Source: Acanthaster planci (Eukaryota > Echinodermata > Asteroidea > Valvatida > Acanthasteridae). Taken from it: 64,000 nucleotides of DNA. The stretch lies in assembly GCF_001949145.1 (NCBI RefSeq), contig NW_019091535.1, positions 349,268 to 413,267 of the forward strand, written 5' to 3'. Positions 52,991 through 64,000 of this stretch are shown in pieces. A model generated the notes under the pieces. That model worked only from the letters and a program-made list of their open reading frames with translations. It ran no database searches and was not told where the DNA came from. The position numbers and the translations under genes are program-made. How positions within the stretch are numbered: position 1 is the stretch's first letter; each line of letters starts with the position of its first letter.

Positions 52991-54260
52991 GGCAAACTGT
53001 GTCCTGCTTACGCCCCCCCCCCATCCAGCGTCAGCACAAGGACGTCGAGTAGAGATTTTTCTCTCTCTGAATCGGTTTTGTATATAATATGAATGGTCAG
53101 TCACTGACTGGGGAATATTTTTGTGAGTTTTCTAACGTTCAAATCAAACGAAAATACGAAGGGTATGAAGGGGAATACTCCAAACTATTTTAGTATATCT
53201 TTGAGTCCATCTCGCCGCGGCGAGATATGACTGAATTTTTCTGTCTCTCTCTCTAGCTCTTTTTTCAAGTTTTGCGTGTCGCCCGCTTCCATACTTTTAT
53301 GTCTTCAACCTGGTCCTTCATGATGAACTTGTATTTCCTGAAGCCACGCCCTAAATGGCAGAAATCCTATTAAAACCTTTGCCTGATGTTTTTAAAAGAT
53401 AGGCCATTTTAAAAATTAGTACCCGACTAGAGTCTCCATCGCCGGGCTTCGTCATTTTTTTTACCACCTGGCAAAGACGATGTTCGCCCAATAGTACCAT
53501 TATCATCAGTGCTGCAGTACTTGAATTTCCTTTGAATGCTTTAGGCCCACAATCATGGGGTTTGATTTTTGAGACGCAGTCTAAGACGCGTAGACGAATA
53601 TTAGAAAACGGCCAGTGAGCCTCACAGGCGGCAAGACCAGGCGGTTACACTAGTTGATGACTTGGCTCAACTCGGAGTCTGACCCGAGCAACAATTTTTG
53701 GCGACTCGACTCCCGATGGGTAAATAACTTGAGCAACATAATGACTCGACTTGAGTCCGTCTTCAGAAGACCCGATTCTAGTGAAAGCTAACAAGAGATT
53801 AGTCCCCACAGGCAAACTTCCTTATGAAAGGTTTCACACAGTGGCCTACTGCTTCCTTGTACACAACAATTAAACAAAGACCTGTACCGCATGTCGCTGA
53901 CTATAACGTTAACCTAGAACCGGGCTTAATTAAAATAACTCAAGTCAAGTGAAATTGACTTGAGTAACAAAACTAGTTAGTGACTCGTTTTAAGCCGTGT
54001 CAAGCTTTCTTGGCCGCCGAGCTATATACTCAAGCAACAAGTTTCGAGCGACAAAACGAGAACCGAACCCTGCTGCTGCCGTCTCAAGAGCTGATCTCGA
54101 GTTACAATATATTTGGCTGCTATTCTGAATCAACTTGCTTCGGACCGGGGTGTAAACGCGTTCGTCTGGAGATTGGGAAAATGGATAAAGCCGTGTAGCC
54201 ATAATTATCTTTGTGGTCCAAGGCGAACGCAAGTAATTGAACTCGCTGATCTTCATTTTC
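52991..54260. other. Intergenic, no gene seen
   Basis: No exon with supporting splice sites. It contains a homopolymer run of C near 53015 and variants of 'gactcgacttgagt' around 53650-53960. Confidence 0.5.
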
Positions 54261-54386
54261 TACGGAAGCATATTTCAGCCAAAGCGACATAGTTGTTTGT
54301 TTACACGACTTAGACTCGTTTTAACGAGATAAGTCGTTTAAACGAGATAAAATATTTTTCCGCGTTGGCAATAATACGCTTCCGTA
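54261..54386. mobile_element. GTTTAAAC-type MITE, copy 1
   Basis: The termini TACGGAAGCATATT and AATACGCTTCCGTA are inverted repeats that extend inward to GCCAA/TTGGC. The interior has CTCGTTTTAACGAGATAAG and TCGTTTAAACGAGATAA. The same ends and interior motif recur at 56651-56870, so these are two copies of one family. Confidence 0.7.
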
Positions 54387-54406
54387 TTTTTTGAACTGCT
54401 CGCGGC

Positions 54407-54670
54407 TTAAGGGTGCAGTGTCCCAATTCAAGGAAAATTCTCCGCCAGGCGGAGGCGCAGAAAAAGTACCCCCCAGAGATTGTTTCGAAAAGAGGGGTCT
54501 GTTTGAGCCAGGAAATGGNNNNNNNNNNNNNNNNNNNNNNNNNNNNNNNNNNNNNNNNNNNNNNNNNNNNNNNNNNNNNNNNNNNNNNNNNNNNNNNNNN
54601 NNNNNNNNNNNNNNNNNNNNNNNNNNNNNNNNNNNNNNNNNNNNNNNNNNNNNGTTCAGTGCACCCTTAA
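54407..54670. mobile_element. Candidate TTAA-flanked inverted-repeat element around an assembly gap
   Basis: TTAAGGGTGCAGTG at 54407 faces CAGTGCACCCTTAA ending at 54670, with the gap between. TTAA target sites are used by piggyBac and Kolobok-type elements. The interior is mostly unknown because of the N run, so this is tentative. Confidence 0.45.
54519..54653. other. Assembly gap (135 N)
   Basis: A run of N lying inside a stretch with facing inverted repeats, which may be why it did not assemble. Confidence 1.
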
Positions 54671-56650
54671 AAACGGCCCCGGAAAAAAATCAAGCCCGCC
54701 CTCTGATTCCCGGATCTCCGATTCTTTTGACGTGCAGGCTCGGTTACCACCACGACCAAGATAGTCAAAGATGTATGATGACGTTGAAGCCACCCGCTCC
54801 CCATACACACCGATTCAGTAGTTGCAATCAGATAGAGTTCACGATTCGATTTTTTCTTGATTGACAAGAGTCACTGCAGTGAGTAAACGACTCACCCGAG
54901 TCACAATTATTACTAAGAACATTGCAGAATGTGTGACGCTTACAGGTATTGACCAAATGAGGCCAAATTGGAATTTGAAAAAGCAATACAAATGTTTTGA
55001 CTGTCGTTTATGAATTTTGGGATGCTAAAAAATGCCTTGAGGAATATGCTATCGTTGAAAATCAAAGCTTTACAAAACATAACACATTTACGTGAAAAAG
55101 GAACACTTGTAGGCCTACATGCATTATTTAATTCAGGAGCAACAAAATTCATCACTGAATTTACTCTCGTACTCTGGTGATAGTACTGGTTAATTATTTA
55201 TCTCGCGTGCATGGACATCATTTTACGACTAAAGATGTTCATTCGAATCATGTAAAGGCAGTAGCGTGCAAGAATCGTGAATACTAAGTCCTCCTAGTTC
55301 TCCCTAAAGCCCATATAAACGCCGCGCCGTGCGTGCGCTCGAGCTCAGGGAGCAAACATGATTAATTACAACAAAAGTTTAATAAAGTCTAATTAGGGCA
55401 CTAATTGGCGCACATGCGCACATGTTGATTGCGTCGCCGGGGAAATCGATACAACGGTACGGTACAAATGAATTTCAATTGCAGTCCACCTTGTCCTAAC
55501 CCGCAGCTTGAGTCGAGTGCGTGCACGTTCAATGCAAACAACACGGACCTTCCTGTTACAGCAGTCCCTATCTCGCACTTGTGGAGAGATGATCAGAGCT
55601 TACGTTTCGCAGTACACACACTGGGAATATTGTCAAAGGGAAAATTGCTATCTTCGTCTTTGAAGAGTTTGTGAAGGCTGACTGAAACGTCGACCTATGA
55701 GGAAAATCGTCAAACTGAAAACCAGAGTAAGAAAAACCCCTTTCAGTTAAGCTGTTCATTAATTAATATTATAGTTAAGGGAATAGGCCTGTCACTGTAC
55801 CGTGCATTTATGTTAGCACCAAGCTGAAACTAAAAATGCGATAAACCAGGCCTTTCACTGAGCATATTTCAACTGCATTCCACTTTAAATAGCCTGTGTC
55901 GAGGTAAAATTCGACAACAGCGAAAATTATTCATGACACATGCATACTGTACACGAGGACAAGGCAAAGCGGAAAAGTAGAAAATAGAAACGCATGCAGA
56001 TAAGGATGCTTTGAGGTGAGATTCCCACTGGATGAATATCAAATTAGCCTGAACAAAATTCTTGAATAACAAAACCTCGCGTTTAGTGTTTCCTGTAAAA
56101 CGGACTTGCGATATAAGCCTCAATATACTGAATAAAAACTCAATGAAAATCCGTTTTGTTGCTGATGATATCGTGTATTTTTTTCATTTTAAAATATTCT
56201 TTCCACTTTTATAACTCAGGCATTTACAGTATCGGATGAAAATTTAAATAATATTTTATATGAAACGTTCACAAACCCTTTTCAAACATAAGGCCTGCAG
56301 AATTTTAGCATATGTCCGTTTGACGTTATCTATGAGCAAACCTATATCCTTCAATGTGGCGCTTTGTTGATTTGCAATCACGTTTAAAAAGGAGCAACTT
56401 CTGGCTGTGGCGCGTACACATATGCGCAAACTCGCACGACCGACGATCAGACAAAGGCTTTCAACCTCACCAGCCACTTGGAGAAATGGTAGAGAAAAAA
56501 GCGTACTGTGGCATGGTTGCCATGACAACTTGATTCCGATTGGAAAGCGATGCATGAACTTCAATTCACTGCACTTGAGATTTTGCTGCACGTAAATCAC
56601 ACAGTTTCGTAATAATTTGAAATTATACATGGATTGCATTCAGCATTTTT
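54671..56650. other. Intergenic, no gene seen
   Basis: Both strands lack a convincing exon. Open frames are short and without recognisable motifs. Confidence 0.5.
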
Positions 56651-56870
56651 TACGGAAGCATATTGCTGCCAAGCGGAAAAAAATTATCTCGTTTAAACGA
56701 CTTATTATCTCGTTTAAACGACTTATCTCGTTTAAACGGCATAGTTATAACTCGTTTAAACAACATAGTATCCCGTTTAAACGACATTGCTATTTCGTTT
56801 AAAACGAGATAACTATGTTGTGTGAAAGAGATAAAATAGATTTTCGAATTGGCATCAATATACTTCCGTA
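56651..56870. mobile_element. GTTTAAAC-type MITE, copy 2, with expanded internal repeats
   Basis: The termini TACGGAAGCATATTGCTGCC and its imperfect reverse complement (ending CTTCCGTA at 56870) match copy 1 at 54261. The interior holds about six copies of CTCGTTTAAACGAC-like units, each centred on the palindrome GTTTAAAC, at roughly 20-base spacing between 56689 and 56810. Copy 1 has only two, so internal repeat number varies between copies. Confidence 0.75.
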
Positions 56871-59800
56871 GTTTTTCAATGGTTTCGCACGTGAAAGACA
56901 TGGTCACCCAGTGTACCCAGTGCAAGGGCCCGGTCTATAGGATACGTAATATAGGACCTGCACGTACACATGTATACCTCGGGAAGGGATAATCAAAATT
57001 GATTCAGAGTCGTTCTGACTTCCACAGAAACGTCGTCCGAGGGGGTTGGACACAGAGTGGGAGGGCTAGGGGGCCATCAGAGAGTGTTGAGTTCAAGTTG
57101 AGTCCAGCTGCTGGGCCGCAGGTTGTTGCCTTTCGCAATACATGACTGTATACAATCATGATTCTCTGTTATGCATCACCGAAGGATAATGACAATTGAA
57201 CCCTTTTCCACACTCTTTCTTGCTAATGGTTCTAACCACGCTTAGACTTTTGATAGTGATTAGTTATTGAACATTGGAAAACTTTAGAATCAACATTTTC
57301 TGTTTCGCATCTACGTGTATATACATGTACAAAATATGCATGCTTAGGCCTACATGCTTAAATGCAATCTCTAGAGTCAATTTCTTTAAAACGTGAACAA
57401 AGTTACATGGGTTTGGACGCTTCAGATTTATGAGTAATTTCAAATTCAATTTATTGAGTGAGGATGTTTGGCAATTTTCTCTCGATCAATGTTCATTTGG
57501 AATGAGCTAGGTCGGTATTTCATAAAATGCAAGGTCATTCGGGAACAACAGCATGCACGCAAGTCGAGTCCACGTGGGGTGGCCACGCTGATAGGGCAGC
57601 CCAATCTCGCATATGCACGCGCGTCCAAATGACCTCGGACGCGCATTTTATTTTTGGCATGCGCTGTTGGAATAATACCTAACTGGCTCACTGTGGTTCC
57701 TTTCAGGGTAAACCTTTCAACTGAGGAGTAACAACATATACACGGTGTATCAATTTCATGCTACCGGCGATTATTCAATTCAGGATCACAAATAGGCCCG
57801 AAACAGTCATGCACGTATATTTTCGTCTGTACACCCGGAATCGGACCCGAATAAAATGAGACGGGACTACGCTCCGCATAATTTATGTCAGCATGTTTCA
57901 GTGAACGTTTAAACAGTGTTGACACAGCTGGGTGCATGTCTTTATGTGTACAACTCTCCATAGTGACCATGCATGAACAAAGTGCACTCGATAAACAGAA
58001 TGTATACATAATATCTGGTGACTGATTTTTCGAAAGCAGTACACAGAAAGTCCGGTTTTCCATTAAGGAAAATACATGAGTAGTTTCACGCATGCAGACC
58101 AAATCCAAAGGTTAATTACAAGTCTGTATAGTGTATACGTTCGCTGATTCAGCTACCGTGTGTGGGCTATAGCTGGACCGCAGTTTGTGGAATGTAAAGA
58201 GAATATATACTTTCACTGAACATTAATTTGCTCACGACCTGACGATGAAATGCCGACAATTCGTGTACTTTGCCCGACGGAAAAAAACGGATTTAAATCG
58301 CGACTAACTTAATTATCAACTAGTTCCCCTTTTGCTTATTGGATTAAAAGGAGACAGGCAATTAATGTCCAGGGACAACTCCTTCCGAACTATTCATCAT
58401 GATTTTCAGGGACGGCTGGCTGTATATATACATGTATGTATAAAACCAATAATATACTTGGTCTGGAAGCTGTCTCTCTTTTGTAGTCAAAACAACAGAG
58501 TGGCGCGTGCGTTACCCTTGCGGTCAAGAATAAGGCGGGTGTAACAGCATGGCGCGGTTTTTGTTTAGGCATATTTGATTCGTGCTCGTGCATGATGACA
58601 TTACTGGCGTCGCGAAATGAGAAAACCTTTCCTATCTTCGCATGCGAAAGAGCCTGAACAGCCCAACAGGCCTGCGCAGCTGTAGGTCTGGCTGAAGTGA
58701 CAGGTAGATTTCATGAATTTCTGAGAAACCAGTTTTAATACAACTTAGAGCATGGGTACATGTCGCATGCATGGCGGGAATCACGCAGCGACTTCGTAGA
58801 GCGCGTATTCCACGAGTTGCTGTTCATTATTTGACAGAAAGAGATGTACAGGTATAGGGCTAGGTGTAGGATCACATTAATTTATGACTAAATCTAGCGT
58901 TTGCAACCCCTCATGTCGGCCCCCGTAAGTTACAAGATAAACTAACGCTATGACAGTCTCAAGTCAATGGAAAATATTCAAATGTAATCTTCACCGACAT
59001 CGCACCTCGCACGCAATTTCGACGACGTGCCGGCGCGACGTATTCACATCGACCGCGCGCGGCACTTTTGCGGAGATCATATTCACAACGCAATGCGAGT
59101 TGTCTCGCCCTCCGTGTATACTCACATCAAGTTGAAAGATAATTCGACGAAAAAAACAATGAATTCACCAAAATATGAAGTGACAGACAATTCCATATTA
59201 TTCTATCAGACCCTCAAAAGACGGTACATGCATGGTTTATAAGTGAAAGACGACGGTGCTATTATGATTTATAGATTTTGTTGATTTCAGTTAGATGGTG
59301 GTAACGTGTAAATTACATACATAACAAATTATAAAAGAAGACATTCGCGCTAATCAAAATTGGAATATCAACCAAACCGTCCAATTTATGGTACCTCAGA
59401 CTATGTCATTAAGCACTTTACAGGTGATCATATCGTGCGAAGTCTTTTGGTTAGACCTTGGACCCTGCTACACACTGCATGAGAATCGATCCAGCACTAT
59501 CGACCAAATCGGAAAAAAACGTACAACAGGTGACCAAGCGCTTGAGTGCCTCGAGCAATGAAGGACGTGGATGCTGCATGCCTAGGCGTGCCGGCATGTC
59601 AGAAAGGGCGCACCCAAATCATTCGGAATTAAACGAACATTGTAACCGAAAAAAAAGAAGAATTGATTGAAACCTTAAATGCATAAAACACAACACGACG
59701 AAATGTGGCAGGGCGATTCGAAAGGCAGAAGTAAATGGAAAAGTCTGGACCCCTCAAATTCTTTCGCCGGAAAGAAGTTGATAATTTCATTTTTTTCTGC

Positions 59801-60733
59801 AACGTCTAAGTGCTGATGGCTGTATGGTTTGAAATTAATAACTCGTGACAAAAAGGTTTTTAAAGGCAACTTAGTTGAATGATAAATTTACAAAGCGTCT
59901 CATGACGTTTTATGGATCGATGGATGTAGCATGCAGAGCCTCGTTATATATGGTGAGAACCTTGTGTCGAATAAAACTTTCAACTTCAAGGCCGACAACG
60001 ATGGAGAGCGGTGAACTTCGATGGCACTTGACTTCAGGGTGTCAAATTCATTCTGGTGTTTGAGAATGTGCAGCGGTGTACAGAAAAACCACAATCTGAC
60101 ATGTAGGCCTTAAAGAGGTTGGGTTTTTTTCAGAGATAAGAGCCTTATTACGCTTAAAACACAGATCATGTAATTGTTACATTATTAATCATGATTCATC
60201 ATGCAGCGACATTTCACATAAGACTTCATCGGCATAATAGCCGGGCCTACAAATGTATATACATGTATGTTGAGGTATAGACCAAGCATGTTTCAATGTT
60301 GGCCCAAAGTACTTGATACAAACATGGAGGGAAGAGGAAGGACACCTCCATGATACAAACGTCGGGCCAACCTTCGTTTTCTGGTATTGTTAAAACGTCG
60401 TCCTGAGATGTAGGCCCATAGTTTTTCCCACTGATCCATCGTTATTCCGACGTGTTTTTCATGACGTTGTAGGGTACTCCAAATATTGTGGCAACGGACC
60501 TTACAGTAACATGTAAATGTAATCTTATTACGGAATGCTGAAAATTGAGGAAATCTTAGGACATAAACTTTATTGAAGATAACTAAAATCTTAACTTAAA
60601 GTTTGAGAAATCCAGGTAAATTAAAATCCGTGGATAATTTACCGAACATTACAGAGAGTAGATATTTTTCTTCTTTAAATCAGTACTCCCCACTTTATCG
60701 TCTACAACTTAAAAAACGTAAAATAAACAGACA
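56871..60733. other. Intergenic, no gene seen
   Basis: About 3.9 kb with no supported exon or RNA gene. A GC-rich hairpin (CGCGTCC at 57620-57626 facing GGACGCG at 57637-57643) is the only local structure I noticed. Confidence 0.5.
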
Positions 60734-60777
60734 ATGGAATATATCTCTTCCAATTTGTGGTGGCTCTGAAAAGAGCC
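60734..60777 (-). promoter_or_regulatory. H2A histone 3' stem-loop and downstream element
   Basis: GGCTCTTTTCAGAGCC reads on the minus strand at 60762-60777, 30 bases after the H2A stop. It is the canonical stem-loop bound by SLBP. The purine-rich GGAAGAGATA further on fits the U7 snRNA-pairing downstream element. This means a non-polyadenylated, S-phase mRNA. Confidence 0.92.
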
Positions 60778-60806
60778 GGTTGGTTTTAACACTGATGTTT
60801 CAGTGT

Positions 60807-61187
60807 TTATTTGGCCGCTTTGGACGAGGTCTTCTTGGGCAGCAGAACGGCCTGGATGTTAGGCAGTACACCACCCTGGGCGATGGTGACACCGCTGAGA
60901 AGCTTGTTCAGCTCCTCGTCGTTGCGGATGGCCAGCTGCAAGTGACGGGGGTTGATTCTTGTCTTTTTGTTGTCACGGGCGGCATTCCCAGCCAACTCCA
61001 GGATCTCAGCGGCCAGGTACTCCATGACGGCGGCCAAGTAGACCGGAGCACCGGCACCCACACGCTCGGCATAGTTGCCTTTGCGAAGGAAACGGTGAAC
61101 ACGGCCCACGGGGAACTGCAGACCAGCTCTCGCGGATCGGCTCTTGGCCTTAGCACGTTGTTTTCCTCCCTTTCCACGTCCAGACAT
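60807..61187 (-). CDS. H2A: Histone H2A, replication-dependent
   Basis: A 126-residue intronless core histone that pairs with H2B in the nucleosome. The N-terminal tail is [20 protein letters not shown]. The fold [20 protein letters not shown], the acidic patch ([12 protein letters not shown] and NDEE) and the C-terminal LLPKKT are all present. There is no SQ(E/D)Y tail, so it is not H2A.X, and the loop and docking domain are not H2A.Z-like. Compared with common animal H2A it has Met55 (usually Leu), Ala59 (usually Thr) and Asn79 (usually Ile). It is divergent from H2B, with the ATGs 367 bases apart, and followed by a histone stem-loop. The plus-strand open frame across it is a shadow. Confidence 0.97.
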   Translation of the reverse strand: MSGRGKGGKQRAKAKSRSARAGLQFPVGRVHRFLRKGNYAERVGAGAPVYLAAVMEYLAAEILELAGNAARDNKKTRINPRHLQLAIRNDEELNKLLSGVTIAQGGVLPNIQAVLLPKKTSSKAAK

Positions 61188-61554
61188 GATTGCGTTCTTT
61201 TAACTAGTAACTTAGGGTGAAGGAAATGTTTACAATAAAACCAACTTTGCGTTCGTTTTGCACTTTATACCCTAGCCCCGGATTCCAATTCACCAATGAA
61301 ATTGCTTACTCGTTTCCCACCCGAGCGGCTAGGAAATTAAAATTTATACAACGTCCGCATTGCCACTCGCGGGTCAAAATTTTAGTGCCGTGTGCAACAA
61401 GTAGCCAATTGGCACGTACCATTCATTCGCGGGAAATTCAGGCGCGCTTAGTTGGATCCAGGAAAGGATCTGAATTTGCATACGCGAAAGCATAAATTGG
61501 GAGGGATTTATCATAGTGGTATTTTTCCCAGAACGAGAAGCGAATCAACCGACC
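61188..61554. promoter_or_regulatory. Bidirectional H2A/H2B promoter
   Basis: On the H2A side TATAAA lies on the minus strand at 61264-61269, 77 bases before the ATG. CCAAT motifs occur at 61285, 61293 and 61405; the last, CCAATTGG, reads both ways. On the H2B side an octamer (ATTTGCAT, 61474-61481) and a TATA-like CATAAATT (61491-61498) precede the ATG by about 80 and 60 bases. Octamer control of H2B by Oct-1 is well established in animals. Confidence 0.75.
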
Positions 61555-61923
61555 ATGCCACCCAAGCCAAGCGGAAAGGGACAGAAGAAGGCTGGTAAGG
61601 CCAAGGGTGCTCCCCGCACCGACAAGAAGAAGAAGCGCAAGAGAAAGGAGAGCTATGGCATCTACATCTACAAGGTGATGAAGCAGGTGCACCCCGACAC
61701 CGGCATCTCCAGCCGTGCCATGAGCATCATGAACAGCTTCGTCAACGACATCTTTGAGCGCATCGCCGCCGAGGCTTCCCGCTTGGCTCACTACAACAAG
61801 AAGTCCACCATCACCAGCCGTGAGGTGCAGACCGCGGTCCGTCTCCTCCTGCCCGGTGAGCTGGCCAAGCACGCCGTCAGCGAAGGCACCAAGGCTGTCA
61901 CCAAGTACACTACCTCCAAATAA
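61555..61923 (+). CDS. H2B: Histone H2B, replication-dependent
   Basis: A 122-residue intronless core histone. It starts [18 protein letters not shown], a tail that resembles echinoderm H2B, followed by a [11 protein letters not shown] basic stretch. The fold [40 protein letters not shown] and the C-terminal helix with [17 protein letters not shown] are complete; the lysine in AVTKYT is the conserved ubiquitination site. The frame extends 13 codons upstream without a better ATG, and ACCATGCC is a good start context, so 61555 is chosen. A histone stem-loop follows the stop by 30 bases. Confidence 0.98.
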   Translation: MPPKPSGKGQKKAGKAKGAPRTDKKKKRKRKESYGIYIYKVMKQVHPDTGISSRAMSIMNSFVNDIFERIAAEASRLAHYNKKSTITSREVQTAVRLLLPGELAKHAVSEGTKAVTKYTTSK

Positions 61924-61953
61924 ACAGTGTACTCGAACGGCATCAAACCAACC

Positions 61954-61991
61954 GGCTCTTTTCAGAGCCACCACAACATCAAAAAAGAGAT
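61954..61991 (+). promoter_or_regulatory. H2B histone 3' stem-loop and downstream element
   Basis: GGCTCTTTTCAGAGCC at 61954-61969 is identical in sequence to the H2A stem-loop. It is followed by the purine-rich AAAAAAGAGATGG from 61981, which fits the U7 snRNA-binding element. Confidence 0.95.
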
Positions 61992-62909
61992 GGTTCCACT
62001 GTTAATCTGTCCATGCCAATACACGTTGACCCCCCGTAGTACAACTCATGACGACTTCCCAGACGTCTCCAAACAAGCCCCCATTCACATTAACGAACTA
62101 CAATTGGGCCGTGGCGTAAAATTCTGCGTGGTGTATTATACGGCTTGTGGAACTACGTTTCGGTTTTGCATGTGTAATTGCTTGTTCAAAACATCAAATT
62201 GCCCCATCAAAAGTGTAGTATGAATAAAACGATAACAAAACGGCATTATTAAAACCAGAAGCATTTGAGGTGTAATTCATTCCTAAAAGCTGCAGTGCTG
62301 TCCGATAAAAACTTTCTACATTGCGATAATAAGGAACCGACTTCACTAAGTGACGATAGCAGTTTTTTTGACTGCATAGGCCGGAAAATATGTATTACAT
62401 ATGTATTAGAAAAAATACATGAAAAAAGTTCCGTCAACTCATCCGGTATAAGTTCCAGAAAACCAGGAACCCTTCGGTTGTATGCTGGTTGTGTAATAAT
62501 TGTTGGGAACACTTTTAGAAAATCTTTATTGCACCTACGCATTCAGACGGCTGTACACTGTATGCCATTTTATTTTGTTGCATAGACCATGCAAGAGGTC
62601 AACCCCCCCAAAACAGTCTGGTTGGCAAGGAAACGGCCACCGGCGTCAATTTCGACAAAAGTGGCATCCACAAAAGGCGCATTCATTCAATGCGTCCCAT
62701 AAGCCAATGCCATTTACTGTATTGTGGATTTCTTGGATTCCCAACCAAAAATAAATTGGAATCTGGCATAACCTCACAACCCATATAAAATAATCTCCCA
62801 CAATAATCCCGATAACTGCATGTATTTGAGATAAATCTTTCTACCAGATTGGTCGATCGTTTACCACCTGTGTGTATGGGATACTGTGCATGTATTCTGT
62901 TCCCTATAG
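61992..62909. other. Intergenic downstream of H2B
   Basis: No exon supported. Open frames are short. The right end approaches the acceptor of the unrecognised gene at 62909. Confidence 0.45.
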
Positions 62910-63379
62910 TTTCCGATGACCGATATTATGACCACTCCACTGACGATCGATCAAGCCTGATGAGAGAGAGGAAAAAAGGAGCTGGTCTTCCGCTAAAGGC
63001 CGATCCCACGAAACTGACATGGACAAGAGGTAATACAGAGTAGTGAAGAAGCCAGGAAAACCTCTGGCCTCGGGATTTCTCAGAGCCACAAGCAGCTACA
63101 TCTATACTAAAAATTTATTTGAAACAAAACGTGGAAGTTCTGTTTGACTGGGTCTGTGTCTCAATCATGCAGTAGACATTATGACAACGAAAACTTACAG
63201 AAGTATCGCTCAGGGTTTTTTATTTCGAGGCCACTGACTGAAATATATTTATTGTACTCTTATTAAAAGTAACCTCCCAAAACAAATTTTAAAACTTGAA
63301 ATAGGGCCAATCTGTGCTCAACATCTGCCTTCTACTTTTCTTGGTAGATTCAGTTGTCTCTCTGAAGAGGGTGGACGAG
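62910..63379 (+). CDS. Two exons of an unrecognised gene (partial, continues right)
   Basis: The first candidate exon is 62910-63029, with acceptor TTCCCTATAG and donor AGAG|GTAATA; it encodes SDDRYYDHSTDDRSSLMRER, then about 19 more residues ending LTWTR. The second is 63348-63379, with acceptor TTCTTGGTAG and donor GAG|GTAAGA; it encodes DSVVSLKRVDE. The first ends in phase 1 and the second begins with the matching two bases, so the frame continues. The peptide is charged and has no motif I know. No start codon exon and no further exon were found in the window; a coincidence cannot be excluded. Confidence 0.4.
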
Positions 63380-64000
63380 GTAAGACTTCATTTTAACATA
63401 TGTACGTGCATCACATGTACTTGACTCATTAGCAGCGGCAGAACAATTTTCAAAGGGGGAGGGGGCAGTTGTGCGACCATCAGGCATAACCTGATCCAGT
63501 AAGCCCCACCCAATTATATGCCCTGTAAAAAGTGTGGGGGGGAACCTCGCTTCCGCCGTCAGTGACTTGACTACATGACGTTAAACAAAATTAAAAATAA
63601 AATGGTAAAAAATAGAAAGAATATATCATATCAATTCTAAATGATGATGAAAATGCCTCTAGGCAATTCACTTTATCAAGTTGGGAATCAAATGCGACGT
63701 TTCAAGATCAACTGAACTGAAGCTGCCTGGTCAATACAGATTGGATTAGAAAGCGCACCAAACGAATTATAGTGAAATTGCTAAACTAACCGCCTGCACC
63801 GAGTGGAGCTGCCGTCACTTAATAGGTTTTAATAAATAAGATATATTGGGACTGCTCGCTCATCACCAATGCCATTTCTGATACACAGTTTGAGTTTCAG
63901 CATAAGATTTATTTGGTAAAAGATTGATAAAATACCAAACGTCATGATGCTAAAGAAAAAAAATCATGACAATCCCGGCTGTCTTATGTTGCGGCACTGC
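63380..64000. other. Right-hand end, nothing recognised
   Basis: AT-rich sequence that would be intron if the preceding exons are real. No exon, repeat or RNA gene is visible. Confidence 0.4.

Noticed and set aside
56689-56810. CRISPR-like regularly spaced repeats
   Set aside because: The units are short palindromes with near-identical spacers inside an inverted-repeat transposon, in an animal genome.
60603-61220. 205-codon plus-strand frame
   Set aside because: It is the shadow of H2A on the opposite strand.
61438-61974. 178-codon minus-strand frame
   Set aside because: It is the shadow of H2B, caused by its high GC codon third positions.

Overview
This is a metazoan nuclear genome window: spliced genes with GT-AG introns, long AT-rich non-coding stretches full of small inverted-repeat elements, and replication-dependent histone genes with the animal 3' stem-loop. 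The N-terminal tail of the histone H2B resembles echinoderm (sea-star type) H2B from memory, so an echinoderm or close deuterostome is my best guess. This is inference, not a database result. Two assembly gaps (runs of N) lie at 29637-29851 and 54519-54653.

Layout, left to right: the 3' end of a C2H2 zinc-finger gene (+, to 848); HPD, 4-hydroxyphenylpyruvate dioxygenase (-, 13 coding exons, 5298-18617, start codon unresolved); INPP5K, an inositol polyphosphate 5-phosphatase with a SKICH domain (+, 9 exons, 19466-25971, 444 aa), head-to-head with HPD; a gene whose N-terminus resembles fibrous sheath-interacting protein 2 (+, 11 exons, 31390-40139, 1962 aa, mostly a long acidic low-complexity region); UBE2G1, a ubiquitin-conjugating enzyme (-, 5 exons, 46526-52851, 170 aa); a divergent histone pair, H2A (-, 60807-61187) and H2B (+, 61555-61923), sharing one 367-bp promoter; and two phase-compatible exons of an unrecognised gene that runs off the right edge.

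The genes do not form one pathway. HPD is tyrosine catabolism, INPP5K phosphoinositide signalling, the FSIP2-like gene a probable sperm-flagellum component, UBE2G1 ubiquitin transfer, and H2A/H2B S-phase chromatin. I reconstructed exon boundaries by hand from splice sites, reading phase and family similarity; expect errors of a base or two at most in a few places.

The most interesting non-coding content is a set of non-autonomous DNA transposons recognisable from their own termini: a PIF/Harbinger-like element (3370-4537) with a hAT-like element nested inside, a 76-bp near-perfect palindrome with a 9-bp target duplication sitting on the 5' splice site of an HPD exon, a pair of related elements packed with GTTTAAAC motifs (54261 and 56651), a pogo/Tigger-like element in UBE2G1 intron 1, and several foldbacks. 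I found no CRISPR array, tRNA or rRNA gene, and no clearly new multi-gene system.
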